A stretch of 64,000 nucleotides of DNA from Erythrobacter sp. HL-111 (GTDB lineage: Bacteria > Pseudomonadota > Alphaproteobacteria > Sphingomonadales > Sphingomonadaceae). This document shows, piece after piece, positions 19,058 through 27,385 of the stretch (its first letter is position 1; each line of letters opens with the position of its first letter). Below the pieces are notes generated by a model. It saw nothing but the letters and a program-made list of their open reading frames with translations, had not been told where the DNA came from and searched no databases. The stretch covers positions 558,001-622,000 of the forward strand of contig NZ_LT629743.1 of the NCBI RefSeq assembly GCF_900105095.1, in the 5' to 3' direction. The position numbers and the translations under genes are program-made.

Positions 19058-19552
19058 ATGAGCGAGACCGAAGCCTCCCGCCGCCTGCTCATCGCCTGGC
19101 ACAGCCGCACCGGTGCGAGCGAGACGATGGCCCGTGCCGCCGCCGAAGGGGCGGGCGATGCGATCTTGCTGCGCTGCGACAAGGTCGAACCCGACGCCAT
19201 CCTTGCGGCGGGCGGCTACCTGTTCTGCTGCCCGGAAAACCTCGCCACGATGAGCGGGGCGATGAAGGAGATGTTCGACCGCTGCTACTACCCCGTGCTC
19301 GGCCGGATCGAGGGGCGACCCTTCGCCACCATCATCGCCGCGGGCTCGGACGGGGATGGCGCCCAGCGCCAGATCGACCGGATCGCGCAAGGGTGGCGGC
19401 TGAAACGCGTGGCCGAGCGGATGATCGTCAATTTTTCCGCCCAGACCCCGGAGGCGATTCTCGCTCCGAAAACCGTCGATTCCGCAACGCTCGGGAGCTG
19501 TCGCGAACTCGGTGAGGGACTCGCGACGGGGCTGGCCGAGGGAATATTCTGA
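19058..19552 (+). CDS. flavodoxin-like / NAD(P)H-dependent oxidoreductase family protein
   Basis: A 164-residue protein. The N-terminal RRLLIAWHSRTGASETMARA is a flavodoxin FMN phosphate-binding loop (HSRTGASE). GYLFCCPENLATMSGAMKEM matches the second FMN-contacting region of the WrbA/flavodoxin fold. The substrate is unknown. It starts 84 bases from the divergent recJ. No clear Shine-Dalgarno precedes the ATG. Confidence 0.7.
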   Translation: MSETEASRRLLIAWHSRTGASETMARAAAEGAGDAILLRCDKVEPDAILAAGGYLFCCPENLATMSGAMKEMFDRCYYPVLGRIEGRPFATIIAAGSDGDGAQRQIDRIAQGWRLKRVAERMIVNFSAQTPEAILAPKTVDSATLGSCRELGEGLATGLAEGIF

Positions 19553-19686
19553 GCGCGCCCATCCCGCGCTGGAACATCCCCGATTGGGGACTCGACGCGC
19601 GCCGCCAAACGCGCCAGAAATGCCGGCAAAACAACGGGGGCGCGGTCAGCTCAGGTCTTCTAAGGGGAAGGGTCATCGCGCAGCAG

Positions 19687-20484
19687 GTGCACGACAGTGA
19701 TGCAGGGCTCTATCTGCTGTTTGCCCCCGGCAAGCGGCCGGATCGCGCGGCCATCCGCCGCTTCGCCGAGCGGCATCCGGCGGTCGCGCTGAGCCACGAT
19801 CCGATCGATTCCCCCCCGGCCCGGCTCGTGCCCGCGACCGGCGACACCGCCCCGCCGGCCGAATCCGGCCTGGCGGAGAAGGTCTGGGTCGAACTCCTGC
19901 GCGACGGGCTGACCTTCGACCTGCGCGGCATTGTGCCCGGCCCGGCGTGCAGCGTGCCCCCGGCCGAACATCTTTTCGATATCGCGGACGCGCCGCCGCC
20001 TTCGACCTGCGAAGGGATGCGGATCGTGCCGGGGCCGCATCTCGCGAGCGGGGCGCGCACTGCGCCCGTCATCCGAGGCATGATCGCGCTCGCGCGGGAT
20101 CTCGTCCACCATTTCGACGAGCTCGTGGCGGTCGCCTGGCCGCCCGCGAAAAGCGCGATCGGGCGGCGCTTCTACGAATCGACCGTCACCGCCTGGCTCG
20201 AGGGCGGGGCCTTTCCCGCGCTCGGCCTCACCGCCTTTCGCGAGGCGTTCGACGGCGCGCTGCAGAGCGTCGGGCTCGCCCACTGGATCGGGCAGGAACT
20301 GCGGATCGAGCCGCCGCTTTCCTCCGACCGGGTAAGCGCGACGCGGCTCGGCGTGCGGCTCGTGAACCAGTTGGTGCTTGTCGGCGGGCTCGATCAGAGC
20401 GAGCGCATCATCGCCCCCGACGGCACCAGGCTGATCCTGCGCCCCTCGCACAATGGCCGCTTCATCCGGGTCTGGCGCGAATAA
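19687..20484 (+). CDS. hypothetical protein
   Basis: A 265-residue protein I do not recognise. It starts at GTG 19687 (MHDSDAGLYLLFAPGKRPDR). It has no signal peptide or membrane segment. A histidine pair in LARDLVHHFDELVAVAWPPAKSA and a basic C-terminus (RPSHNGRFIRVWRE) stand out. It is followed 13 bases after its stop by the AHH nuclease gene, so the two may form an operon. The sequence does not show whether it is a partner, for example an inhibitor, of that nuclease. Confidence 0.55.
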   Translation: MHDSDAGLYLLFAPGKRPDRAAIRRFAERHPAVALSHDPIDSPPARLVPATGDTAPPAESGLAEKVWVELLRDGLTFDLRGIVPGPACSVPPAEHLFDIADAPPPSTCEGMRIVPGPHLASGARTAPVIRGMIALARDLVHHFDELVAVAWPPAKSAIGRRFYESTVTAWLEGGAFPALGLTAFREAFDGALQSVGLAHWIGQELRIEPPLSSDRVSATRLGVRLVNQLVLVGGLDQSERIIAPDGTRLILRPSHNGRFIRVWRE

Positions 20485-20497
20485 GCGGCGCTTGGCG

Positions 20498-21034
20498 ATG
20501 GGGTCGACAGGGGGAACGACGGGCGCCGCCGGGCGCAGGGCGGTCCCGTTCCGCAGCGTCAACCGGCGCGGCGCGCCCGGCTATGATCCCGGCCTCCAGC
20601 GCCACCATCTTCTGCCGCGGCAACTGCTCGGCGAACGCTGTTTCGGCCCGCTGTTCGAAGGGATCGGGCGCGCGCCGGTCGGCTTCGACGACTTCCGGGC
20701 CAACGGGCTGCTGCTGCCCGCGACCGAGCAGGCGACGTTCCGGACCGGGATGCCGCTCCACCGCGGTCCGCACCGGCGCTACAACGAGGTCGTGATCGAA
20801 CGGGTCGGCCGGATCGAGGAGCGCTGGTCATGGACCCGGCGGCGCGATCCCGATGCGGCGGCGGGGGAGGCGCTGATGCGGCTCGCCCTGCTCCAGGCCG
20901 CGCTGCGGCGCAAGCTCTTGGCGGAGCGGCGGCGATTGCTTCTCAATCGGCGGGACCCGCTCGGCACGGGGTTCGACTTTGCCGAACTGGACGTGATGGC
21001 CGACGCCCTCTGGGCCTCGACCGGCGGGGCGTGA
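20498..21034 (+). CDS. AHH-type HNH/endonuclease VII superfamily protein
   Basis: About 178 residues from ATG 20498 (ATG 20453 would overlap the previous gene). RHHLLPRQLL near residue 35 and HRGPHRRYNEVV near residue 88 give the paired-histidine pattern of AHH nucleases, a branch of the HNH/endonuclease VII fold often found as the toxic tip of polymorphic toxins. Here it stands alone without a secretion or repeat domain, so a housekeeping or unknown nuclease role is equally possible. The rest is rich in arginine. The start is uncertain for want of a clear ribosome site. Confidence 0.6.
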   Translation: MGSTGGTTGAAGRRAVPFRSVNRRGAPGYDPGLQRHHLLPRQLLGERCFGPLFEGIGRAPVGFDDFRANGLLLPATEQATFRTGMPLHRGPHRRYNEVVIERVGRIEERWSWTRRRDPDAAAGEALMRLALLQAALRRKLLAERRRLLLNRRDPLGTGFDFAELDVMADALWASTGGA

Positions 21035-21041
21035 TCCGGCC

Positions 21042-22046
21042 CTATTCCGCCGCCTCGGCGAGCGTTTCCCACGCGGTGTAGTCCGAATTGGCGAGGAGCC
21101 GCGCCTTCGCGGCGTGATATTCGCGCTCCATCCGGGCGACGAGTTGTTCGACCGTGCCGACCGACTTGACCGCGCCAACGCCCTGTCCCGAGCCCCAGAT
21201 GTCCTTCCACGCCTTCGCCTTGGTGTTGCCGCCGCTGCCGAAATTCATCTTGCTGGGATCGCTTTCGGGCAGGTTGTCGGGGTCGAGCCCGGCCCGCTCG
21301 ATCGAGGAGCGCAGGTAGTTGCCGTGCACCCCGGTGAAGAGGTTGGTGTATACGATCCCGCTCGCATCGCCTTCGACGATGCCCTGCTTGTAAGCCTCGT
21401 CGGCATTGGCTTCCTCGGTCGCGATGAAGGCGCTGCCGGAATAGGCGAAATCCGCCCTGAGCGCCTGGGCTGCGAGGATCGAGGCACCGTGCGCGATCGA
21501 GCCCGACAGCGCGACGAGCCCGCCGAACCATTCGCGGATTTCCTGCATCAGGGCAAAAGGCGACAGCGCGCCCGCGTGCCCGCCCGCACCGGCGGCGACC
21601 GGGATGAGGCCATCGGCGCCCTTTTCGATCGCTTTCATCGCGAAGCGGTTGTTGATCACGTCGTGCATCGTGATCCCGCCCCAGTTGCGGACCGCGTCGA
21701 ACACCTCCGTGCGCGCGCCCAGCGAGGTGATGATCATCGGCACCTGCCATTTCTCGCAGGTCGCCATGTCGGCTTCGACACGGTCGTTGGTCTTGTGGAT
21801 GATCTGATTGACCGCGAACGGCGCGGCGGGGAAATCCGGATGCTCGCGGTTGTGCCTGGCCAGTTCCTCGGTGATCTGGTGCAGCCATTCGTCGAGCAGG
21901 CTCTGCGGGCGCGCGTTCAATGCCGGGAAGCTGCCGATGATCCCCGCCTTGCATTGCGCGATCACCAGTTCCGGGCCGGAAACGATGAACAGCGGCGAAC
22001 CGATCAGCGGCAGGCGCAGGCGGTCGAACGGAGCGGGAAGCGGCAT
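21042..22046 (-). CDS. nitronate monooxygenase family protein
   Basis: A 334-residue FMN TIM-barrel protein of the 2-nitropropane dioxygenase/nitronate monooxygenase family. It begins MPLPAPFDRLRLPLIGSPLF. The GADGLIPVAAGAGGHAG stretch is the family's FMN phosphate-binding glycine loop, and ALSGSIAHGASILAA follows. Such enzymes oxidise nitronates, though many members have other physiological substrates. It is convergent with the AHH gene (7 bases between stops) and lies 50 bases downstream of an amidohydrolase on the same strand. Confidence 0.88.
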   Translation of the reverse strand: MPLPAPFDRLRLPLIGSPLFIVSGPELVIAQCKAGIIGSFPALNARPQSLLDEWLHQITEELARHNREHPDFPAAPFAVNQIIHKTNDRVEADMATCEKWQVPMIITSLGARTEVFDAVRNWGGITMHDVINNRFAMKAIEKGADGLIPVAAGAGGHAGALSPFALMQEIREWFGGLVALSGSIAHGASILAAQALRADFAYSGSAFIATEEANADEAYKQGIVEGDASGIVYTNLFTGVHGNYLRSSIERAGLDPDNLPESDPSKMNFGSGGNTKAKAWKDIWGSGQGVGAVKSVGTVEQLVARMEREYHAAKARLLANSDYTAWETLAEAAE

Positions 22047-22096
22047 CGTCTTGGGTCTCCTGAGAGGAATGCGAAAGGACATCTGGCAGGCCGTGC

Positions 22097-23158
22097 CTAG
22101 CGCAGCACCTCTTCAATGTCATAGAAGCGCGCCGCGTTCCCCGCAAAGAGATCGGCCTTTTCCCCGGCGCTCGCGCCGCTGGCGATCCTTTTGAAGGCGT
22201 TCCACAGGACGGGGTAGCTCGCCCCCCAGCAATCGACCGGGTAATTGCTCTCGAACATGGCGCGCTTGGGGCCGAAGGCCTCGATGCAGGTTTCGACATA
22301 GGGGCGCCAGAGGTCGGCGAGGCGCTCCGAGCCATATCCGGCGGCGGGGCCTTCCTTGGGCAGGCCGCAGAAGGCCATCGCCAGCCCGCCGAGCTTCACC
22401 ACCACGTTCTCGCACGCCGCCAGTTCCCTGATATTGCCGCGCCAGGTGTCGAAGCGTTCCTCCAGCCGGCCGCGGTAGCTCGCCGTGCCGAGCGGGGTGC
22501 CGCAATGATCGAGGCAGATGGGCTGGTCGGGAAAGGCGCGGGCTAGGTCGATCACGTCGGGCAGCTGCGGCTCGAGCACCCAGGCGTCGAAGGTGAGGCC
22601 GCGCTTGCCGAGTTCGGCGAAGCCCTCGCGGAAGGCGGCGTCGCGGTAAAGCCCGGCCGGTGCGTGGAAGGGCGGGCCGAGGACAGCGGGATCCGCGTCC
22701 CACGCCCCCTGGTGGCGGATGCCGCGGAAACGCCCGGGCGCGGCGGCCTGCAGCGCGTCGAGCACCGCCCCGGCCCGCGCACCGCGCGTGAGATCGGCAT
22801 GGCCCACGATCGCCGCGCACCAGCGGCCCGCGCCATAAAGCCCGCTCGCCGACTGGGCGGCGACGCCGTTGACGAATTCGACCTCGCCCACCGGACCCAG
22901 CCCCTCGCCGCGGGCGGGATCGTAGAATGCACCGCATTCCATGAAGACGCTGGCGACGACATTGTGCCCGCTCGTCGCGTCGGCGTGGAAGCCGTCGAAG
23001 GTGTAATAGGCATTGGGCACCAGCGCCTCGATGAACGGGTGGCGCGGCTCGGGAAACAGCGGGATCGCCGGGCGCAGGTCCCACAAGTGGTGGTGCGGGT
23101 CGATGATCGGAAGGTCGGGTTCGAGGATTGTTTCGGCCTGGGCGCTGCTTTCGGTCAT
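22097..23158 (-). CDS. amidohydrolase family protein (metal-dependent TIM barrel)
   Basis: A 353-residue protein of the amidohydrolase-2 group. IIDPHHHLWDL (about residues 18-28) is the first metal motif, QPICLDHCG supplies the later histidine, and FESNYPVD holds the late aspartate. Relatives are lactonases or decarboxylases such as LigI-type enzymes. The substrate here is unknown. It is upstream of the nitronate monooxygenase gene on the same strand and probably in one operon with it. Confidence 0.82.
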   Translation of the reverse strand: MTESSAQAETILEPDLPIIDPHHHLWDLRPAIPLFPEPRHPFIEALVPNAYYTFDGFHADATSGHNVVASVFMECGAFYDPARGEGLGPVGEVEFVNGVAAQSASGLYGAGRWCAAIVGHADLTRGARAGAVLDALQAAAPGRFRGIRHQGAWDADPAVLGPPFHAPAGLYRDAAFREGFAELGKRGLTFDAWVLEPQLPDVIDLARAFPDQPICLDHCGTPLGTASYRGRLEERFDTWRGNIRELAACENVVVKLGGLAMAFCGLPKEGPAAGYGSERLADLWRPYVETCIEAFGPKRAMFESNYPVDCWGASYPVLWNAFKRIASGASAGEKADLFAGNAARFYDIEEVLR

Positions 23159-23269
23159 TCGGTCTCTCCCCTGTCGCGAGGCCGGTTGGTCGCGGCTCCC
23201 GCCTTGTCGCTCTGACGGTGCTGGCCCAGGACAGGGCGCGAGGCAAGAAAAAGGGCGCGGGAGCGACTT

Positions 23270-23683
23270 TTGAACGAAGGGCACAACACGTCCTGGCAGG
23301 CGCTGCGCGAATGGATCGATCGCGATCTTTACGAGTATAGTCCCGCGAGCGCGGCTTTCGCCATCCTGCCGCTGGGGGTGATGATGCTCGCGCGCGAGTT
23401 CGCGCCGGGAACGGCGTTCGGCGCGGCGGTGCAGTGGGTGGGTTTCGTCGCGTTTACCGGATGGCTCCTGTTCGTCTATGGAGTCAGCATCCGGCGCCGG
23501 TTCGCCATGGGGTTTTCGCCGGCTGTCGATCCGGCATCGGGCGAGACGCCGTGCCCGGTCTGCGCCGCGGTGCTTCCCGCCTTCGAACAGCCAAGCGACG
23601 AAACGTACCACGAGTTCCGCGGCTGGACCTGCGGCACCTGCGGCGCGCTGGTGGATCGGCACGGGCGAGAAATCACGCTTTGA
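23270..23683 (+). CDS. small membrane protein with C-terminal zinc-ribbon-like cysteines
   Basis: A 137-residue protein starting at TTG 23270 with GGGAG some 8 bases before it. Two hydrophobic segments (ASAAFAILPLGVMMLAREF and VQWVGFVAFTGWLLFVYGV, about 26-70) are followed by CPVC and CGTC motifs, which likely hold a zinc ion. I do not recognise a family. It is divergent from the amidohydrolase gene. Confidence 0.6.
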   Translation: MNEGHNTSWQALREWIDRDLYEYSPASAAFAILPLGVMMLAREFAPGTAFGAAVQWVGFVAFTGWLLFVYGVSIRRRFAMGFSPAVDPASGETPCPVCAAVLPAFEQPSDETYHEFRGWTCGTCGALVDRHGREITL

Positions 23684-23833
23684 AACCGCCCGCTAAATAA
23701 AATCCAACATTTGTTATTTAATGAGGTCGTGTTGCAGCACGCCTTAAAAGTGGTTGCACACAGCGCAAAAATATTGCTCCTGACGGGACCCAAACCGGCA
23801 AGCCGCCATTGGTACCACAAAGGAGGTATCATC
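23684..23833 (+). promoter_or_regulatory. AT-rich leader region upstream of the DUF1328 gene
   Basis: These 150 bases are visibly richer in A and T than the surroundings (AAATAAAATCC, TTTGTTATTTAATG) and presumably hold the promoter of the next gene. They end in AAAGGAGG at 23818-23825, a full Shine-Dalgarno. I cannot assign promoter boxes with confidence. Confidence 0.4.
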
Positions 23834-23989
23834 ATGCTGAATTGGGCCATCATCTTCTTGATCATCGCGCTGGTCGCGGCAGTCCTGGGCTTCGGTGGCG
23901 TGGCAGGGGCGGCGACGAACATCGCCTATATCCTGTTCGTCATCTTCATCGTGCTCGCCATCATCGCCTTCGTGCGCGGGCGAGCCTGA
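23834..23989 (+). CDS. DUF1328 (UPF0391) small membrane protein
   Basis: A 51-residue protein, [20 protein letters not shown] and onward, with two hydrophobic helices and a short basic end (VRGRA). This is the whole of a DUF1328/YtjA-type protein; family members are commonly stress-induced and of unknown function. The start is set by the strong AAAGGAGG eight bases before it, which suggests high expression. Confidence 0.9.
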   Translation: MLNWAIIFLIIALVAAVLGFGGVAGAATNIAYILFVIFIVLAIIAFVRGRA

Positions 23990-24066
23990 TGCGCTGACGC
24001 AGGGCAGGCATATCGGGGGGCCGGGCCGGACGGTCCGGTGCCCCGGCCGCTTGCGAAGGTCCGGGC

Positions 24067-24852
24067 CTAGCGCACCGCGCGCACGTAAAGGTGCCAGGTC
24101 GCATGGCCCAGCACCGGCAGCGCGACCATCAGGCCGAGAAAGGCTGGGATCATCGCCAGCGCAAGCAGTGCCGCGATGATCGCCGCCCAGGCCATCATCA
24201 CGAACAGGTTGCCGCGCACCACCGCGAAGCTCGCTATGATCGCGGTCGGGAAGCTCACCTTCCGGTCGACCAGCATCGGCAGGCTGGCCACCGTCATCGC
24301 GTAGAAGGCGAGCGCCATCACGCCGCCCACCGCGCTCCCCACCGTCAGCATCGCGAGGCCCGCAGGGGTCGCGAGCGCGGCGAGGCTTTCGCTGCCCATG
24401 CCGCTTTCGGCCATGAAGATCGCGAAGATCGCGTGCGCCACGATCATCCAGAACGAGAACGCGACGAACACGATCACGCCCATGGACAGGATCTGGTCGT
24501 CGCCGTGCCCCTTGAGTGCGCCGAGGATCGCGGGCCAGGTGAGCGGTTCGCCGCGCTGGCGCCGCCGACTCGCCTCGTAGAGGCCGACCGCGACGAATGG
24601 CGCGACGAGCGGGAAACCCGCCGCCGCCGGGATCAGCCAGGACAGTTCCCCGCCGACGAGGGCGACATAGAACGCCGCAAGGCCCGCCAGCACGTAGAAC
24701 CCGCCGAAGAACAGCCCGAATTGCGGCGCAGCGAGGAAATCGCGCCACCCCGCCGCGAGCGCCGCGGCAAGATCGGCCAGCGCGAGATCGGTGGTGATGA
24801 CCGGCGGCGCGCCCGCCTCGCGCCCCCCGGAATCGGAAATGGTATCCATCAA
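24067..24852 (-). CDS. DUF2189 family integral membrane protein
   Basis: A 261-residue protein with a soluble N-terminus and about six membrane segments, from FGLFFGGFYVLAGLAAFYVA to PAFLGLMVALPVLGHATWHL. The order, with DFLAAPQFGLFFGGFYV at the front and PVLGHATWHLYVRAV at the end, fits DUF2189. This family is unassigned in function and often lies near respiratory or lipid genes. It is 68 bases upstream of the leuA stop, on the same strand but probably transcribed independently, since leuA lies upstream of it. Confidence 0.8.
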   Translation of the reverse strand: MMDTISDSGGREAGAPPVITTDLALADLAAALAAGWRDFLAAPQFGLFFGGFYVLAGLAAFYVALVGGELSWLIPAAAGFPLVAPFVAVGLYEASRRRQRGEPLTWPAILGALKGHGDDQILSMGVIVFVAFSFWMIVAHAIFAIFMAESGMGSESLAALATPAGLAMLTVGSAVGGVMALAFYAMTVASLPMLVDRKVSFPTAIIASFAVVRGNLFVMMAWAAIIAALLALAMIPAFLGLMVALPVLGHATWHLYVRAVR

Positions 24853-24920
24853 CAGCCCTCCCGTCGCTGTCAGGGAAGCTCATGTTGCGCGCAAAAGCGC
24901 GGCCGCGCAAGCGCGCGGGG

Positions 24921-26600
24921 TCAGCCTTGCCCCGCGACCGCCGAATTCGCCGCCGAGAGCACCGCGCGAACGCTCGCCGTTGCGACGTCCTCGTCTATGC
25001 CGCAGCCCCAGATCGTGCGCCCGTCGGGGGTGCGGCATTCGAGATAGGCCGCCGCGCGCGCGTCGGTCCCGGTGCCGAGCGCGTGTTCGGAATAGTCGGC
25101 GACTTCCAGTTCCACCCCGAAGGCGTCGCGGATCGTGCCCATCACGCTCGAGATGAGGCCGTTGCCGCGCCCCGACACGCTCTGCTCGGCACCCGCGACC
25201 GCGATCGTGCCGGCGAACACGCGCGTGCCGTCCGCGGCGCGGCTTTCCTCGTAATCGACGAGCTGGAAATGCTTGTCGGGCGTGTGGACGTGATAGGCGC
25301 GGCGAAAGGCGTCCCAGATGTCGGCGGCGCCCAGTTCGCGGCCCAGCTCGTCGGCGAGGCGCTGGACCACCTTCGAGAAATCGGCCTGCATCCGCTTGGG
25401 CAGTTTGAGCCCCTGGTCCTTTTCCAGCACCCAGGCGAAGCCGCCCTTGCCGGACTGCGAATTGACCCGGATCACCGCTTCGTAATTGCGCCCGAGATCG
25501 GCCGGGTCGATCGGCAGGTAGGGCACGCGCCAGTGCGGATCGTTCTGCGTCTCGCGCGCCTCGAAACCCTTCTTGATCGCGTCCTGGTGGCTGCCAGAAA
25601 ACGCAGTGTAGACGAGTTCGCCGCCATAGGGGTGGCGCTGGTGGACGGGCAGGTCGTTGCAGTATTCGACCGTCTCGATCACCCGGTCGATGTCGGAGAA
25701 ATCGAGGCGCGGATCAACGCCTTGCGTGTAGAGATTGAGCGCCATGGTCACGAGGCAGCAATTGCCGGTCCGTTCGCCATTGCCGAACAGGCAGCCCTCG
25801 ACCCGGTCGGCCCCCGCCATCAGCCCAAGCTCCGCCGCCGCGACTCCGGTGCCGCGGTCGTTATGCGTGTGAAGCGAGATCACCGCGGATTCGCGGTTCG
25901 GCAGGTGACGACAGAAATATTCGATCTGGTCGGCATAGACATTGGGCGTCGCCGCCTCGACCGTGGCGGGCAGGTTGAGGATGATCGGGCGTTCGGGGGT
26001 GGGGGCGAGCACCTCCATCACCGCGGCGCAGACCTCGATCGAGAAATCAAGTTCGGCGGTGGAGAAGGTTTCCGGCGAATACTGGAAATGCCAGTCGGTC
26101 CCCGGCCGTTTCGCTGCCTCGTCGCGCAGGACCTTCGCCCCGCCGACCGCGATTTCGCGCACTTCATCGCGGGTCATGCGGAAGACGATCTCGCGCCAGG
26201 CGGGGCTGACCGCGTTGTAGAGATGGATGATCGCCGCGCGTGCGCCCTCGAGGCTGTCGAAACTGGTACGGATCAGGTCTTCGCGGGACTGGGTGAGCAC
26301 CTGCACGGTCACGTCGTCCGGGATCTCGCCCGAGCGCACGAGGCCGGAGATGAAATCGAATTCGGTCGCCCCGGCGCTGGGAAAGCCGACTTCGATCTCC
26401 TTCACCCCGATCTCGACGAGGAGGTCGAAGAAGCGCCGCTTCTTCACCGCGTCCATCGGATCGATGATCGACTGGTTCCCGTCGCGAAGGTCGGTCGAAA
26501 GCCAGCGCGGCGCGCGTTCGATCAGGCGGCTTGGCCACTTGCGGTCGGGCAGGTCGATCTGCCCGAACGGGCGATATTTGGCGGAAGGGTCCTTGAGCAT
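24921..26600 (-). CDS. leuA: 2-isopropylmalate synthase
   Basis: The first committed enzyme of leucine synthesis, joining acetyl-CoA and 2-oxoisovalerate. It has 559 residues from ATG 26600 (MLKDPSAKYRPFGQIDLPDR), the length of the longer LeuA type found in actinobacteria and many alphaproteobacteria. The N-terminal HMGL-like barrel has LSTDLRDGNQ and the metal motif HTHND. The C-terminal regulatory domain (after about residue 430) would bind leucine. A leucine-rich leader peptide lies 84 bases upstream, so the gene is probably controlled by attenuation as well as feedback. Confidence 0.95.
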   Translation of the reverse strand: MLKDPSAKYRPFGQIDLPDRKWPSRLIERAPRWLSTDLRDGNQSIIDPMDAVKKRRFFDLLVEIGVKEIEVGFPSAGATEFDFISGLVRSGEIPDDVTVQVLTQSREDLIRTSFDSLEGARAAIIHLYNAVSPAWREIVFRMTRDEVREIAVGGAKVLRDEAAKRPGTDWHFQYSPETFSTAELDFSIEVCAAVMEVLAPTPERPIILNLPATVEAATPNVYADQIEYFCRHLPNRESAVISLHTHNDRGTGVAAAELGLMAGADRVEGCLFGNGERTGNCCLVTMALNLYTQGVDPRLDFSDIDRVIETVEYCNDLPVHQRHPYGGELVYTAFSGSHQDAIKKGFEARETQNDPHWRVPYLPIDPADLGRNYEAVIRVNSQSGKGGFAWVLEKDQGLKLPKRMQADFSKVVQRLADELGRELGAADIWDAFRRAYHVHTPDKHFQLVDYEESRAADGTRVFAGTIAVAGAEQSVSGRGNGLISSVMGTIRDAFGVELEVADYSEHALGTGTDARAAAYLECRTPDGRTIWGCGIDEDVATASVRAVLSAANSAVAGQG

Positions 26601-26644
26601 GGGAAAGCTCGCTTCATGATTTCGGGAGGATTGCGGCAGCGTCA

Positions 26645-26697
26645 CCCTTGGGAGCGATGCCGCGCCCTGGTCACGCGCGGCCCGTCACGCCCAAGGG
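26645..26697 (-). promoter_or_regulatory. leuA leader stem-loop (putative attenuator structure)
   Basis: CCCTTGGG (26645-26652) pairs with CCCAAGGG (26690-26697), and GCCGCGC (26659-26665) pairs with GCGCGGC (26675-26681) inside it. The outer arm nearer the promoter overlaps the last codons of the leader peptide, as in attenuators where a stalled ribosome opens the stem. There is no U-run after it, so it may be a pause or Rho-dependent device and not a simple terminator. Confidence 0.5.
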
Positions 26698-26735
26698 CGC
26701 GTAAGTCGTAGAAGCGAGAGGCCGGTCCTGATCAT
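26685..26735 (-). CDS. putative leuA leader peptide (LeuL-like)
   Basis: A 16-residue reading frame, MIRTGLSLLRLTRPWA, between the leuA promoter region and leuA. Four of its residues are leucine (codons CTC, CTT, CTA, CTT), and CTA and CTT are uncommon in so GC-rich a genome. AAGGCG lies 5 bases before the ATG. The peptide ends inside a stem-loop (26645-26697). Together this is the layout of an amino-acid attenuation leader: with little charged Leu-tRNA the ribosome stalls and the stem cannot form. Function is inferred. Confidence 0.65.
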   Translation of the reverse strand: MIRTGLSLLRLTRPWA

Positions 26736-26827
26736 GCCAGCGCCTTATGCCGATTGCGCGCGCCCATGCAAGGGGTAAGGGCACCATTCTTGCGCGCGCG
26801 GCGCGCCGCGCGGCAACAAAGAGCGCC

Positions 26828-27289
26828 TCAGCCGCAGCGCGCGTCGCGGATGATGTTCTGCGAATCGAGCATCAGGTTGAGCCGCGGATTGGTCGGATCG
26901 GGTTCGATATAGCTCGATCCCGCCTGGATGAAGCGCACCTCGTTCGCGCCGTCGACCGCCTGCATGATTTCCGCGCGGGTCGCATCGTCGGCGGCGCGGC
27001 CGATGAAGGATGCCACCGCGGGTGCGTTGCAGGCGGTCGCTTCCGGATCGGTCGCGGTGCCGGGAACATAGGGGCCGGTCGCGGCGCCGGGCCGGGGCTC
27101 GGCGATGCGCGGGGTCTGCGTCGGCGAGGGCCGGGGCGAGGGTTCGGGCGAGGCGCCCTTGATCCGGGCCGCGAAGGCGTCCGCTTCGTTTCCGCTGTCC
27201 GTGGCGGGCGCCTGCGACCCGCAGGCGGCGAGCGCGAGAGCCAAAGGCACGATGACGGCAAACGGGGCGGTGATCGGGAGCTTGGTCAT
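26828..27289 (-). CDS. lipoprotein with I78-type peptidase inhibitor domain
   Basis: A 153-residue lipoprotein. The signal peptide ends in the lipobox LAAC with C23 as the lipidated cysteine, followed by a proline-rich linker (SPEPSPRPSPTQTPR). Residues from about 88 (CNAPAVASFIGRAADD, then VRFIQAGSSYIEPDPTNPRL, ending RDARCG) match the I78 inhibitor family, which blocks serine proteases in the periplasm. It is flanked by leuA upstream of its 3' end and an FMN enzyme gene on the same strand. Confidence 0.78.
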   Translation of the reverse strand: MTKLPITAPFAVIVPLALALAACGSQAPATDSGNEADAFAARIKGASPEPSPRPSPTQTPRIAEPRPGAATGPYVPGTATDPEATACNAPAVASFIGRAADDATRAEIMQAVDGANEVRFIQAGSSYIEPDPTNPRLNLMLDSQNIIRDARCG

Positions 27290-27385
27290 GGCGATGCTGC
27301 GTCCTTGGCAATTCCAGCGGCGCTCAAAGCGCCCGCGAGGTTGCAGTTTGATGACACGCGCGTCTTTCGCGCCCGTCCCGGTGGC

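Noticed and set aside
21114..22100. Plus-strand frame opposite the nitronate monooxygenase
   Set aside because: Antisense shadow of a clear FMN enzyme gene.
24877..24920. Palindromic GCGC-rich run after the leuA stop as a terminator
   Set aside because: It is a run of alternating G and C with no T-run; such tracts are common in this genome.
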